DNA of 58,379 nt from Paracoccus sigandri (GCF_003709565.1 NZ_QNRC01000026.1:1-58379); one strand, 5' to 3'; shown: positions 27,189 through 36,493, numbered from the stretch's first letter. Made by a program: numbers and translations. The notes: generated by a model not told the origin, from the sequence alone.

Positions 27189-28027
27189 CCAGCCCCCGAC
27201 ATGTTTCCATCGGCCCGCTTTCCTGCGGCAACGACCTGCCGCTGACGGTGATCGCCGGCCCCTGCCAGCTGGAATCGCTGGATCACGCCCTGATGATCGG
27301 CGAGAAGATGGCCCAGGCCTGCCGGGCGGCGGGCGCGGGGTATGTCTTCAAGGCCAGCTACGACAAGGCCAACCGCACCTCGCTGAAGGGCCGGCGCGGC
27401 GTCGGCATCGACGAGGGGCTGGAGATCCTGGCCGCCCTGCGCGACCGCCTGGGCTGCCCGGTGCTGACCGACATCCACGATGCCGAACAGGCCCGCCGCG
27501 CCGCCGGGGTCGTGGACGTGATCCAGATCCCCGCCTTCCTGTGCCGCCAGACCGACCTGCTGCTGGCGGCCGGCCGCACCGGCGCGGTCGTGAACGTGAA
27601 GAAGGGACAGTTCCTGGCCCCCTGGGACATGGCCAATGTCGCCGACAAGGTCGCCTCGACCGGCAACGAGAACATCCTGCTGACCGAACGCGGGGTCAGC
27701 TTCGGCTACAACACGCTGGTGGCCGACATGCGCGCGCTGCCGATCATGGCCCGGACCGGCTGGCCGGTGATCATGGACGCCACCCATTCGGTGCAGCAGC
27801 CGGGCGGCCAGGGCGGTTCCTCGGGCGGGCAGCGCGAATTCGCGCCGGTGATGGCGCGCGCGGCGGTGTCGCTGGGGGTCGCGGGCGTCTTCATCGAGAC
27901 GCATGAGGATCCCGACAACGCACCCTCGGACGGGCCGAACATGATCCCGCTGGACCAGATGCCGGCGCTGATCGCCTCGCTGATGCGCTTCGACGCGCTG
28001 GCCAAGGCCGAGCCGCTGCAGGTCTAG
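27185..28027 (+). CDS. kdsA: 3-deoxy-8-phosphooctulonate synthase (Kdo-8-P synthase)
   Basis: Condenses phosphoenolpyruvate with arabinose-5-phosphate to Kdo-8-phosphate. The 280-residue protein has VIAGPCQLES near the N-terminus, FKASYDKANRTS, the TDIHDAEQA segment, VVNVKKGQFLAPWDM and the C-terminal ETHEDPDNAPSDGPNM. It starts inside the last codons of kpsE (ATGA overlap). Kdo is needed for lipid A and is also the linker of KpsMT-exported capsules, so its place directly after kpsT-kpsE fits a Kdo-capsule unit. It may be the sole kdsA or a capsule-specific second copy; the window does not tell. Confidence 0.95.
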   Translation: MTSPRHVSIGPLSCGNDLPLTVIAGPCQLESLDHALMIGEKMAQACRAAGAGYVFKASYDKANRTSLKGRRGVGIDEGLEILAALRDRLGCPVLTDIHDAEQARRAAGVVDVIQIPAFLCRQTDLLLAAGRTGAVVNVKKGQFLAPWDMANVADKVASTGNENILLTERGVSFGYNTLVADMRALPIMARTGWPVIMDATHSVQQPGGQGGSSGGQREFAPVMARAAVSLGVAGVFIETHEDPDNAPSDGPNMIPLDQMPALIASLMRFDALAKAEPLQV

Positions 28028-29199
28028 GCCGCCCTGGCCGCCGCATCGGCCGAGGCCCAGGCCCACTGGAAGTTGTAGCCGCCCAGCCAGCCGGTCACAT
28101 CGACGCATTCGCCGATGAAATGCAGCCCCGGCACCGTGCGGGCCTGCATGGTCTTCGCGTCCAGGTCGCGCGTGTCGACGCCCCCCAGCGTCACCTCGGC
28201 GGTCCGGTAGCCCTCGGTGCCGACCGGCCGCAGGCGCCAGGCGTTGATCCGCGCGCCCAGGCGATCCAGGACGCGGTTCGGCTGATCGGCCAGCCGCGCA
28301 TTCGCCAGCCCCTGCTCGGCCGCGATGGCCAGGGCCAGGCGCTCGGGCAGCAGGCGCGACAGCGCGGTCGCAACCGCCACCCGCCCCGCCTGGGCCCGCG
28401 CCGATTTCAGCTCGGCCGCGACATCGCGGCCGGGCGACAGGTCGATGGCCAGCTCCTCTCCCGGCCGCCAGAAGCTGGAGATCTGCAGGATCACCGGCCC
28501 GCTGAGCCCGCGATGGGTGAACAGCAGCGCGTCGCGGAAATCGCCGCCGCCATGCACGATCCGCGCCTCGACCGAGACCCCGGCCAGGGGCCGGCACAGC
28601 GCCAGGTCCTGTTCGGCGAAGGTCAGCGGCACCAGCCCCGCCCGCTGCTCGACCAGCCGCAGCCCGAAGCTGCGCGCGATCTCGTATCCGATGCCGGTCG
28701 CGCCCATCTTCGGGATCGACTTGCCCCCCGTCGCGACCACCACCCGGCCCGCCGAGATCGCGCCCGCCTCGGTCTGGACGACGAATCGCTCGCCGCCCTG
28801 GGCGACGCCCTGCACCGCCGTTCCCAGCCGCAATTCCGCGCCCCGCATCCGGTGCAGCAGCAGGTCGGTGATCTGCGTCGACTTCCCGTCGCAGAAAAGC
28901 TGGCCCTGCGTCTTCTCGTGCCAGGCGATGCCGGCCCGGTCGACCATCTCCACGAAGGCCTCGGGCCGGAACCGCGCCAGCGCCGAGGCCGCGAAGCGCG
29001 GGCTGTGCGACAGGAAGCGATCCGGCGCCGTCGCCAGGTTGGTGAAATTGCAGCGCCCCCCGCCCGAGATGCGGATCTTCTCGCCCGGTTTCGCCGCGTG
29101 ATCCAGGACCAGGATCCGCCGCCCCGGCCGGACGGCCGAGCCCGCGCAGAACAACCCCGCCGCCCCGGCGCCCAGAATGATCAGATCGACATGTTCCAT
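28024..29199 (-). CDS. NAD(P)/FAD-dependent oxidoreductase, HI0933/YhiN family
   Basis: A 391-residue flavoprotein. The N-terminal Rossmann motif is LIILGAGAAGLFCAG, followed by KPGEKIRISGGGRCNFTN, the YhiN/HI0933 hallmark. The second nucleotide motif is VVVATGGKSIPKMGATG. Structures of the family are known but the substrate is not. The ORF ends 4 bp inside kdsA on the opposite strand, a convergent overlap with no room for a terminator. Confidence 0.88.
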   Translation of the reverse strand: MEHVDLIILGAGAAGLFCAGSAVRPGRRILVLDHAAKPGEKIRISGGGRCNFTNLATAPDRFLSHSPRFAASALARFRPEAFVEMVDRAGIAWHEKTQGQLFCDGKSTQITDLLLHRMRGAELRLGTAVQGVAQGGERFVVQTEAGAISAGRVVVATGGKSIPKMGATGIGYEIARSFGLRLVEQRAGLVPLTFAEQDLALCRPLAGVSVEARIVHGGGDFRDALLFTHRGLSGPVILQISSFWRPGEELAIDLSPGRDVAAELKSARAQAGRVAVATALSRLLPERLALAIAAEQGLANARLADQPNRVLDRLGARINAWRLRPVGTEGYRTAEVTLGGVDTRDLDAKTMQARTVPGLHFIGECVDVTGWLGGYNFQWAWASADAAARAA

Positions 29200-29294
29200 C
29201 CGCGCGACATATCGGCAGGCCGTTGTCGCGGCAAGTTTTCGTCATTTTGGCCCTTGCACCGCCGGAACGCCTTGGCTAAATACGCCCGCACAGT

Positions 29295-29369
29295 TGGGGC
29301 GTGGCCAAGTGGTAAGGCAACGGTTTTTGGTACCGTGTACCGTAGGTTCGAATCCTACCGCCCCAGCCA
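29295..29369 (+). tRNA. tRNA-Gln (anticodon TTG)
   Basis: A 75-nt cloverleaf with encoded CCA. Acceptor stem TGGGGCG/CGCCCCA with discriminator G; anticodon stem CGGTT-loop with TTG at its centre; T-arm GTAGG-TTCGAAT-CCTAC. All arms pair well. It decodes CAA, and CAG by wobble. Confidence 0.95.
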
Positions 29370-29637
29370 GATCCATCAAACTCCTTGTTTTCAGGCGGAT
29401 TTCGATGCGTTCGGGCGGTCGAGAGGCTGATGTCCTCCACGACTGTCCAATCGGATGCGCTGCACCTCGACCGTGAGAAGTTGCCGAACGGGCATCGTCG
29501 ATCTCGTCTTCCGCCAAGCCGCGATCCGTGCATGGCGCCGCCGCAGGCGGGCGCAAATCCGGTACGGCGCGATCCCCGAGAGCTTCTTCCCGCGCGCCGC
29601 ACGCGCAGCGCCAGCGAGGCGGCCAGGACGAGCGGCA

Positions 29638-31800
29638 TCACGTCTTCTCCGGCCGGAAGCGCAGCAGGCGCAGGGCGTTCAGCGTCACCAGCACCGTGGC
29701 GCCGGTATCGGCCAGGATCGCGATCCACAGCCCGGTGATGCCCAGGACCGAGGTCACCAGGAAGACCGCCTTCAGCGCCAGCGCGATGGCGACGTTCTGG
29801 CGGATATTGCCCATCGTCGCCCGCGCCAGCCGGATCAGGGCGGGCACATCCGTCACCCGGTCGCGCAGGATCGCCGCATCGGCCGTCTCCAGCGCCACGT
29901 CGGTGCCCGAGCCCATGGCCACGCCCACCTGCGCCTGTTTCAGCGCCGGCGCGTCGTTGATGCCGTCGCCGACCATCATCACCGCGCCCATCTCGCGGAT
30001 CGCCGCCAGCTTGCCCTCGGGCAGCATCCCGGCGCGGTAATCCATGGCCAGCGGGCCGGCGATGGCCGCGGCGGTGCGCGGGTTGTCACCGGTCAGCATC
30101 ACCGCGCCGACCCCCAGCGCGCGCAGCTGGGCCACCGCCTCGGCGGCATCCGTGCGCGGCTCGTCCTGCAACCCGATCAGGCCGATCAGCCGGTCCGGCC
30201 GGTAGACCGCGACAACGGTGCTGCCCCCGGTTTCCAGCGCGGCCGCATGCTGCATGTCCCTGTCCGTCAGCACGCCCGCCTCCAGGGCCGCGGCGGGCGA
30301 GGCGACGAAGGCCGGGGCGCCCGCGACGATGGCCGTCGCGCCCCTGCCCGGAATCGCGCGCGCATCCGTCGCGGGCGGCGGTGCGATGCCCTCTTCCGCG
30401 GCGCTGTCCAGAATGGCGCGGGCCAGGGGGTGGCTTGATCCGGCCTCGACCGCGGCCGCCGTCGCCAGAAGCTCGGTCCTGATGGACGCCGTCAGCTCGA
30501 CCTGCCCGGCGGGCGGCGTCAGGCCGGTGACAGCGGGACGGCCCATCGTCAGCGTGCCGGTCTTGTCGAAGGCGACATGGGTGATATTGGCCGCGGCCTC
30601 GATCACCGCGCCGCCCTTCATCAGCAGCCCCCGCCGCGCCCCGGCCGAAAGCGACGAGGCGATGGAGGCGGGCACCGAGATCACCAGCGCGCAGGGGCAG
30701 CCGATCAGCAGCAGCGCCAGGCCGCGATAGATCCAGGTCCCCCATTCCGCGCCGAATGCCAGCGGCGGCACCAGCATGACCAGCGCCGAGACCGCGACGA
30801 TGGCGGGCATGTACCAGCGGCTGAAGCGGTCGATGAAGCGTTCGGTGGGCGCGCGGGCCTCCTCGGCCTCCTCGACCAGGCGGATGATGCGGGCGATGGT
30901 GTTGTCCGAGGGCGCGCGCGTCACTCGCAGCCGCAGCGCCGCCTCGGTATTGATCGAGCCCGCGAAGACGCCCTCGCCCGGCCCCTTGGTGACCGGCACG
31001 CTTTCGCCTGTCACCGGGCTGTCGTCGATGCCGCTGGTGCCCTCGGTGATCTCGCCATCGGCGGGGATGCGGTCGCCGGGACGGACCAGCACGACCTGGC
31101 CGATCCGCAGGCTGTCGGCGGGCACCTCGCGCGTGGTGCCGCCGACTTCCAGCAGCGCCGTCTTGGGCACCAGGTCGGCCAGCGCCCGGATGCCGTCGCG
31201 GGCGCGGCCGGCGGCGACGCCCTCCAGCACCTCGCCCACCGCGAACAGGAACACGACCAGCGCCGCCTCCTCGGCCGCGCCGATGAACAGCGCGCCGATG
31301 GCGGCGATGGTCATCAGGCTTTCGATGGTGAAGGGCTGGCCCATGCGCAGCGCCTCGACGGCGCGCTTCGCCACCGGGGCGACGCCGATCGCGCAGGCCA
31401 GCAGGAAGGCGGGATAGCCCCATCCGGCCGGGGCCAGCAGCTCGAAGGCCCAGGCCAGCGCCAGCAGCGCGCCGGTCAGGATCACCAGCCGGCCCTTGCC
31501 GCTGCGATGCCAGCTTTGGTCGCGTTCGGCAGGGCCCTGCATCACGGGCGCTGCATCGGGCGGCGCCGCCTGCCCGCGCGGTTCGATCCCGTAACCCAGC
31601 CGGCGCACCGCATCCTCGATCTGGTCGCGGCTGGCCCCGCCCGGCTGCAGGGTCAGCGCCAGCTTCTCGGCCATCAGCCCGACCGAGACCTCGCCGACCC
31701 CCGGCATCCCGCCAAGCGCCGCCGAGATCTTGCGGCTGCAGGCGGCGCAATCCATGCCCGTCACCGTCCATTCGACCCGTTCGGCCCGTTCGTCACGCAT
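29638..31800 (-). CDS. zntA: Heavy-metal P1B-type ATPase (Zn2+/Cd2+/Pb2+ exporter, ZntA-like)
   Basis: A 720-residue P1B-ATPase. The N-terminal metal-binding domain has TGMDCAACSRK. Membrane segments start at about residue 105. The transmembrane metal motif is CPC in LIGCPCALVIS. Actuator TGES (SPVTGESVPVTKG), phosphorylation DKTGTLT, nucleotide-domain SSHPLARAIL (the HP motif) and hinge VGDGINDAPALKQAQVG follow. The C-terminal membrane segment DTGATVLVTLNALRLL carries the Asp of the Zn/Cd class. CPC plus this Asp and the MerR partner favour Zn/Cd/Pb over copper. The ATG at 31800 follows AGGAG by 8 bases. Expression is probably driven from the MerR-type promoter at 31853-31883. Confidence 0.92.
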   Translation of the reverse strand: MRDERAERVEWTVTGMDCAACSRKISAALGGMPGVGEVSVGLMAEKLALTLQPGGASRDQIEDAVRRLGYGIEPRGQAAPPDAAPVMQGPAERDQSWHRSGKGRLVILTGALLALAWAFELLAPAGWGYPAFLLACAIGVAPVAKRAVEALRMGQPFTIESLMTIAAIGALFIGAAEEAALVVFLFAVGEVLEGVAAGRARDGIRALADLVPKTALLEVGGTTREVPADSLRIGQVVLVRPGDRIPADGEITEGTSGIDDSPVTGESVPVTKGPGEGVFAGSINTEAALRLRVTRAPSDNTIARIIRLVEEAEEARAPTERFIDRFSRWYMPAIVAVSALVMLVPPLAFGAEWGTWIYRGLALLLIGCPCALVISVPASIASSLSAGARRGLLMKGGAVIEAAANITHVAFDKTGTLTMGRPAVTGLTPPAGQVELTASIRTELLATAAAVEAGSSHPLARAILDSAAEEGIAPPPATDARAIPGRGATAIVAGAPAFVASPAAALEAGVLTDRDMQHAAALETGGSTVVAVYRPDRLIGLIGLQDEPRTDAAEAVAQLRALGVGAVMLTGDNPRTAAAIAGPLAMDYRAGMLPEGKLAAIREMGAVMMVGDGINDAPALKQAQVGVAMGSGTDVALETADAAILRDRVTDVPALIRLARATMGNIRQNVAIALALKAVFLVTSVLGITGLWIAILADTGATVLVTLNALRLLRFRPEKT

Positions 31801-31852
31801 CGCTCATCTCCTGCCCGCACCGATCGCGGGCCCTTGTCCTCGATGATTCGGG

Positions 31853-31883
31853 ACCCTAGGTCCTCTAGCGACTAGAGCTTCAA
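31853..31883 (-). promoter_or_regulatory. MerR-type promoter and operator for the P-ATPase
   Basis: On the minus strand, -35 TTGAAG (31883-31878) and -10 TAGGGT (31858-31853) are separated by 19 bp. The spacer contains the perfect dyad CTCTAG-TCG-CTAGAG (31863-31877). A long 19-bp spacer with a central dyad is the hallmark of MerR-activated promoters, where the metal-bound regulator twists the DNA. Confidence 0.8.
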
Positions 31884-31893
31884 GGGGTTTCTC

Positions 31894-32328
31894 ATGCTCT
31901 CCATCGGAAAACTCAGCGCGGCGACCGGGGTGAAGGTGCCGACCATCCGCTATTACGAACAGATCGGCCTGCTGCCCGAGGCCGAGCGCAGCGCCGGCAA
32001 CCAGCGGCTCTACGGGCCGAAGGCGCAGGAGCGGCTGGGCTTCATCCGCCATGCCCGCGATCTGGGCTTCCCGCTGGAGGCGATCCGGGAGTTGCTGAGC
32101 CTCTCCGACCGCCCCGACATCCCCTGCGCCGCCGCCGATCAGATCGCCAAGCGCCAGCTTGCGGCGGTCCATGCCCGCATCAGCCGGCTGCAGGCGCTGC
32201 AGGCCGAGCTTGAGCGGATGATCGTGCAATGCGCGCATGGCCGGATCTCGGATTGCCGCGTGATCGGGGTCCTGGGCAATCACCAGCTGTGCCTGCATGA
32301 CGATCATGGCGAGGCCGGGCAAGGCTAG
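31894..32328 (+). CDS. MerR-family heavy-metal regulator (ZntR/CadR/PbrR type)
   Basis: A 144-residue MerR protein. The N-terminal helix-turn-helix and wing read MLSIGKLSAATGVKVPTIRY then YEQIGLLPEAERSAGNQRLY. The dimerisation helix follows. Metal-binding candidates are Cys in RPDIPCAAAD, Cys in MIVQCAHGRISDC and the C-terminal HQLCLHDDHGEAG, rich in His, Asp and Cys. This fits Zn/Cd/Pb sensing. It is divergent from the ATPase gene, and the start lies 10 bp from the -35 of the ATPase promoter, so it may control its own expression too. The only ribosome-site candidate is AGGGG. Confidence 0.9.
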   Translation: MLSIGKLSAATGVKVPTIRYYEQIGLLPEAERSAGNQRLYGPKAQERLGFIRHARDLGFPLEAIRELLSLSDRPDIPCAAADQIAKRQLAAVHARISRLQALQAELERMIVQCAHGRISDCRVIGVLGNHQLCLHDDHGEAGQG

Positions 32329-32425
32329 GCCGGCGCCGACCGGCAGGGCGGTGGCCGTTCAGAGAGCAAGGCCATCCACGCATCCTGCCCTTCTTTGCCG
32401 GGAAATCCGGCAGCGCGCGGACGCG

Positions 32426-33238
32426 CTACGGCAACGGACCGACATGGACGGCGAAGGCTTCCGTCAGGAAATCCTTCAGAACGGTGTTGAACCGCGCCGC
32501 CGATTCCAGGTTCACGATGTGCCGCCCCGGCAGGGACAGGTGACGTCCGCGCTGCACCTCTCCGGCGATCGCGGCCAATTCGGCGGGCGGGCAGACCGGA
32601 TCGTCACGGCCGGAAATCGCCAGCAGCGGATTGGCGATCTGGTGAAGCCGGCCGCGCAGATCCGCCCCGGCAAGCGCCGCGCAGCATCCCGCATAGCCAT
32701 CGACCGAGGTTGCGGCGAAGCTGGCCAGGATCGCCGCGACGCTGGCCGGATCGGCCGCGCGAAAGCCCGGCGTGAACCAGCGCTCCGCCGTCGCGGGAAG
32801 AAGACCGCCTAGGCCCCCCGCCCTGACCTCGTCGATGCGGACGTTCCAGCTGTCGGCGGTGCCGATCCGGGCAGCCGTCGCGCAGAGAACGACGCGCCCC
32901 AGCCGCGCGCCCGCGTGGATCGCCAGCCATTGCCCGGTCAGCCCGCCGATGGACAGGCCGCAGAAATGGCTGCGCGCGATCCCCAGCGCATCCCACAGCG
33001 CGATCACGTCGCCGCCCAGATCGGCCAGGCCGTAGGGCGGCAGCGGCGTGCCGGACCGGCCGTGACCGCGGCGGTCATAGCGCAGGATGCGGAAATCCCG
33101 GCAAAGGCTCTCGATCTGGGCGTCCCACATGTGCAGGTCAGTGCCCAGGGAATTGCAGAAGGTCAGCCACGGCTTCTCCCCCGCCTCGCCGTCGATGCGA
33201 TAGTGAAGGCGGTGGGTGGGCAGGTCCAGGCAGGGCAT
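32426..33238 (-). CDS. pcaD: 3-oxoadipate enol-lactonase
   Basis: Hydrolyses 3-oxoadipate enol-lactone to 3-oxoadipate, the step after CatC. The 270-residue alpha/beta hydrolase begins with a typical PcaD N-terminus (LHYRIDGEAGEKPWLTFCNS, LGTDLHMWD). Catalytic Ser is in CGLSIGGLTG, Asp in ISGRDDPVCPP and His in LPGRHIVNLE. It is the last gene of the ben/cat cluster and completes the route to 3-oxoadipate. It follows the transporter gene by 62 bp. Confidence 0.92.
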   Translation of the reverse strand: MPCLDLPTHRLHYRIDGEAGEKPWLTFCNSLGTDLHMWDAQIESLCRDFRILRYDRRGHGRSGTPLPPYGLADLGGDVIALWDALGIARSHFCGLSIGGLTGQWLAIHAGARLGRVVLCATAARIGTADSWNVRIDEVRAGGLGGLLPATAERWFTPGFRAADPASVAAILASFAATSVDGYAGCCAALAGADLRGRLHQIANPLLAISGRDDPVCPPAELAAIAGEVQRGRHLSLPGRHIVNLESAARFNTVLKDFLTEAFAVHVGPLP

Positions 33239-33300
33239 GGGCGGCCTTTCATGCGAATGCGGCGCGCGGCGAGGGGCCGCGCGCCTTGTTGCGGGGAGGC

Positions 33301-34632
33301 TCAGGCGGCGGCAAGCCGCGCCGTGTCGCGGGCGCGCCCGTTGGCAAGCGCGAAGACCAGCATCGCCAGGGCCGAGACCGCCGCCGGGATCGCGAAGAGC
33401 AGGAAGTTCTGCTCCAGCGGCAGTTCCCGCGCCAGCAGCACCCCGCCGAAGGTCGGCCCGACGATGGCGCCGATCCGGCCCACGCCCGAGGCCCAGCCCA
33501 GCCCGGTCGAGCGCACCGACAGGTTATAAAGCTGCGCGACGCTGGCATAGAGCAGGATCTGCGTGCCGATGGTCGTGGCCCCGGCGACGAAGACCAGCAG
33601 GAACAGCACCGTCGGCGCCGGGTTGAAGCCGATCAGGGCGATGGATGCCCCGGCCGCGGCGAAGAAGGCGACCACCACCTTCGGCAGGCCGAAACGGTCG
33701 CCCAGCCACCCTCCGGCGATCGCCCCCGCCATGCCGCCGAAATTCAGCGAGAACAGCGACAGAAGGCTGGCCCGTTCGGCATATCCGGCCTCTTGCAGCA
33801 CCTTGGGCAGCCAGGAGGACAGCAGGTAGACCAGCAGCAGGCAGCAGAAGAAGGACAGCCACAGCATCAGCGTGCGCAGCGTCCGGCCGTGGCGGAACAG
33901 TTCCGCGACCGAGGCCGAGGCGCCCTTGGTCTCGCTGAACACCAGCCGGTCATCGGCCGCCAGCTGGATCGAGGGATTGATCTTCGCGAAGATGCGCCGC
34001 GCCTCGTCCTGCTTGCCCTGGCGGATCAGGAAACCCAGCGATTCCGGCAGTTTCCACAGCACCAGCGGCAACAGCAGCAGCGGCACCGCGGCGACGAAGA
34101 ACATCGGCTGCCAGCCGAAGGAGGGGATCAGCCCGACGCCCAGCCCCGCCGCGACCATGCCGCCGACCGAATAGCCCGAGAACATCAGCGCCACCATCGT
34201 GCCGCGCAGGCGCTTGGGCGCATATTCGTTCATCAGCGCCACGGCATTCGGCATCAGCCCGCCGCAGCCCAGGCCGGCGATGAAGCGGAAGATCTTGAAC
34301 TGTTCGGGCGAGGTGGCGAAGCCGGTCAGCACGGTCGCGGTGGTGAACAGCACGAAGCTGATCGCGACGCCCTTCTTGCGGCCGATCCGGTCGGCCATCG
34401 GGCCCAGGATCAGCGCCCCGAACATCATCCCGAACAGTGCCCAGGCCTGCAGCGCGCCGGCCTGCGGCTTGGTCAGGCCCCATTCCGCGATCAGCGTCGG
34501 CAGCACCGTGCCCGCCACGAAGACATCATATCCGTCGACGACCAGCAGCGTGCCGCACAGCGCGACCACCATCCATTGGAACCGTCCGAACGGGCTCTGG
34601 TCTATCGCCTCGCTTACATCCAGGTTTCGCAT
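33301..34632 (-). CDS. benK: MFS aromatic-acid transporter (BenK/PcaK type)
   Basis: A 443-residue major facilitator with 12 predicted membrane helices. The aromatic acid:H+ symporter signature is visible: DGYDVFVAGTVLPTLIAEWG in helix 1, GPMADRIGRKKGV in the 2-3 loop, and a long central loop. Its position inside the ben/cat operon points to benzoate as substrate, by inference. The symbol benK is by family and context. Confidence 0.88.
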   Translation of the reverse strand: MRNLDVSEAIDQSPFGRFQWMVVALCGTLLVVDGYDVFVAGTVLPTLIAEWGLTKPQAGALQAWALFGMMFGALILGPMADRIGRKKGVAISFVLFTTATVLTGFATSPEQFKIFRFIAGLGCGGLMPNAVALMNEYAPKRLRGTMVALMFSGYSVGGMVAAGLGVGLIPSFGWQPMFFVAAVPLLLLPLVLWKLPESLGFLIRQGKQDEARRIFAKINPSIQLAADDRLVFSETKGASASVAELFRHGRTLRTLMLWLSFFCCLLLVYLLSSWLPKVLQEAGYAERASLLSLFSLNFGGMAGAIAGGWLGDRFGLPKVVVAFFAAAGASIALIGFNPAPTVLFLLVFVAGATTIGTQILLYASVAQLYNLSVRSTGLGWASGVGRIGAIVGPTFGGVLLARELPLEQNFLLFAIPAAVSALAMLVFALANGRARDTARLAAA

Positions 34633-34691
34633 GTCGTTCCTCCCTTGTTTTGTCTGAAAATCCGGTCAGCCGGCATCGCCCCCCGCGACGT

Positions 34692-35477
34692 TCAGCCCGT
34701 GTCGCCTCCGGCGACGGGCAGGACGGATCCGGTGATGTAGGATGCCTCGTCCGAGGCCAGGAACAGGATCGGTGCGACCTGTTCCTCGATGGTGCCGTAG
34801 CGCCTCATCGGGGCCGATTGCGTCACCTGCTCCACGACCTCGGCCATCCATTGCCGCTCGGCCGGGCTGTCGCCCTCGGCATTGCGCGGGATGCGGCGCG
34901 GCGGCGCCTCGGTCCCGCCGGGGGCGGTGGCGACCACGCGGATATTCTGCGCCGCCAGTTCCATCGCCAGGGATTGGGTGATCGCGTTGACGCCGCCCTT
35001 GGCCGCCGAATAGGGCACGCGATGGATGCCGCGCGTGGCGTTCGAGGAGACGTTGACGATGGTGCCGCCGCCGCGCGCCGCCAGATGCGGCAGGACCGCC
35101 CGGCAGCAATAGAGCGTCGGCATCAGGGATCGACGGATCTCGGCGTCGATCTGGGCGGGCTCGAATTCGGCGAAGGGGCGCATGCGGATCGCGCCGCCCA
35201 CGTTGTTGATCAGGATGTCGATGCCGCCAAAACTGTCGGCCGCATGGCGCATCGCGGCCTCGGCGCCGTCCCAGGTCTCCAGGTCGGCAGTGAAGGCGGC
35301 GGCATCGCCGCCCGCCTCGGCCGCCACCTCGGCCACGAAATCGGCGCGGTCCACGAACAGCACCCGCCCCCCTTCGGCCGCCGCGCGCAGCGCCACGGCG
35401 CGGCCGATGCCCTGCGCGGCCCCGGTCACGACCAGCACCTTGCCCGCGAAACGCCCGGCAAAGACGGCCCCGGTCAT
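34692..35477 (-). CDS. benD: cis-1,6-dihydroxycyclohexadiene-1-carboxylate dehydrogenase
   Basis: Oxidises the benzoate cis-diol to catechol with NAD+, releasing CO2. A 261-residue SDR: VTGAAQGIGRAVAL for the cofactor, NNVGGAIRMRPF, catalytic NVSSNATRGIHRVPYSAAKG with Ser, Tyr and Lys, and GGTEAPPRRIPRN, which is typical of BenD/XylL. Starts within the end of benC (4-bp overlap). Confidence 0.95.
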   Translation of the reverse strand: MTGAVFAGRFAGKVLVVTGAAQGIGRAVALRAAAEGGRVLFVDRADFVAEVAAEAGGDAAAFTADLETWDGAEAAMRHAADSFGGIDILINNVGGAIRMRPFAEFEPAQIDAEIRRSLMPTLYCCRAVLPHLAARGGGTIVNVSSNATRGIHRVPYSAAKGGVNAITQSLAMELAAQNIRVVATAPGGTEAPPRRIPRNAEGDSPAERQWMAEVVEQVTQSAPMRRYGTIEEQVAPILFLASDEASYITGSVLPVAGGDTG

Positions 35478-36493
35478 GCGATGGCCTTCAGGGGCGCGTT
35501 GGGGGTGAACTTCTCGTAATGGAAGCTGGCGGGGCGGATGCCGTTTTCGTCCAGGTAATCGCGCACGGCATCGACCATGGGCGGGGGACCGCAGAGATAG
35601 ACATCGACCCCGCCCGCCGCCAGCATGTCGCCGGGCATGTGCTGCGTGACCCAGCCCTTGCGCGGATGGGCGGAGGCAGGATCGGCCACGACCGTCGCGA
35701 AGGTGAAATTCGGCAACCGGCCGGCATAGGCGGCAATCTGGTCCACCAGCACCAGGTCCAGGTCGCGCGTCACGCCATAGACCAGGTGGATCTGGCGCTG
35801 CGACCCGACGCGGGCCAGGACCTCCAGCATCGACAGGAAGGGCGCAAGGCCGGTGCCGCCCGCCAGGAACAAGAGCGGCCCGTCGCCGTCCCGCAGATAG
35901 AAGCTGCCCATCGGGCCGGTCAGCTCCAGCCGCTCGCCCGGCTGCGCACGGGCCAGCCAGCCGCCCATCAGCCCGCCGGGGATCTTCTTGATCAGGAAGC
36001 CCAAGGTGCGTTCGCCCGGCGCGGAACTGAAGGAATAGGCGCGGTGATCGCCGCTGCCCGGCACGCCGATATTGACATATTGCCCCGGCAGGAAGGCGGG
36101 GGCGTCCTCCACCTCAAGCTCCAGCACCACGGCCGCGTCCTGATGCGGCTCGATCCGGGCCACGGTGGCGGCGAAGACCTGCTGGCCGGTCTTGCAGGCC
36201 TGCGACGTCACCGGCACCGACAGCACGCAATCCGAGGACGGCACCATCTGGCAGGTCAGCACCAGCCCTTCCGCGGCCTCGTCCTCGGTCAGGGCGTCGT
36301 CGATATAGTCCTCGCCCATGTCGTAGGAGCCGCTTTCGGCGCGGCACCTGCAGGTGCCGCAGACGCCGTCCGAACAGTCCATCGGCAGGTTGATCTTGTT
36401 GCGGAACGCGGCGTCGAGAACCTTCTCGCCCGGCTTGCAATCGACGAAGCGGGTCACCCCGTCCTCGAAGTTCAGTGCGATGCGATAGCACAT
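35474..36493 (-). CDS. benC: Benzoate 1,2-dioxygenase reductase component
   Basis: Passes electrons from NADH to BenAB. The 339-residue protein has an N-terminal plant-type [2Fe-2S] ferredoxin (CSDGVCGTCRC, with the fourth Cys in LVLTCQM), a central FAD domain (HRAYSFSSAP) and a C-terminal NAD domain (LFLAGGTGLAPFLSML, CGPPPMVDAVR). Order and length are those of BenC/XylZ. It overlaps benD by 4 bp and follows benB by 40 bp. Confidence 0.96.
   Translation of the reverse strand: MCYRIALNFEDGVTRFVDCKPGEKVLDAAFRNKINLPMDCSDGVCGTCRCRAESGSYDMGEDYIDDALTEDEAAEGLVLTCQMVPSSDCVLSVPVTSQACKTGQQVFAATVARIEPHQDAAVVLELEVEDAPAFLPGQYVNIGVPGSGDHRAYSFSSAPGERTLGFLIKKIPGGLMGGWLARAQPGERLELTGPMGSFYLRDGDGPLLFLAGGTGLAPFLSMLEVLARVGSQRQIHLVYGVTRDLDLVLVDQIAAYAGRLPNFTFATVVADPASAHPRKGWVTQHMPGDMLAAGGVDVYLCGPPPMVDAVRDYLDENGIRPASFHYEKFTPNAPLKAIA

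Noticed and set aside
27134..29245. 703-codon minus-strand open frame
   Set aside because: Antisense to kdsA and out of frame with the flavoprotein gene.
29370..29637. Possible gene remnant or attachment site next to tRNA-Gln
   Set aside because: No integrase, no repeat of the tRNA 3' end and no recognisable peptide were found, so no attachment site can be claimed.
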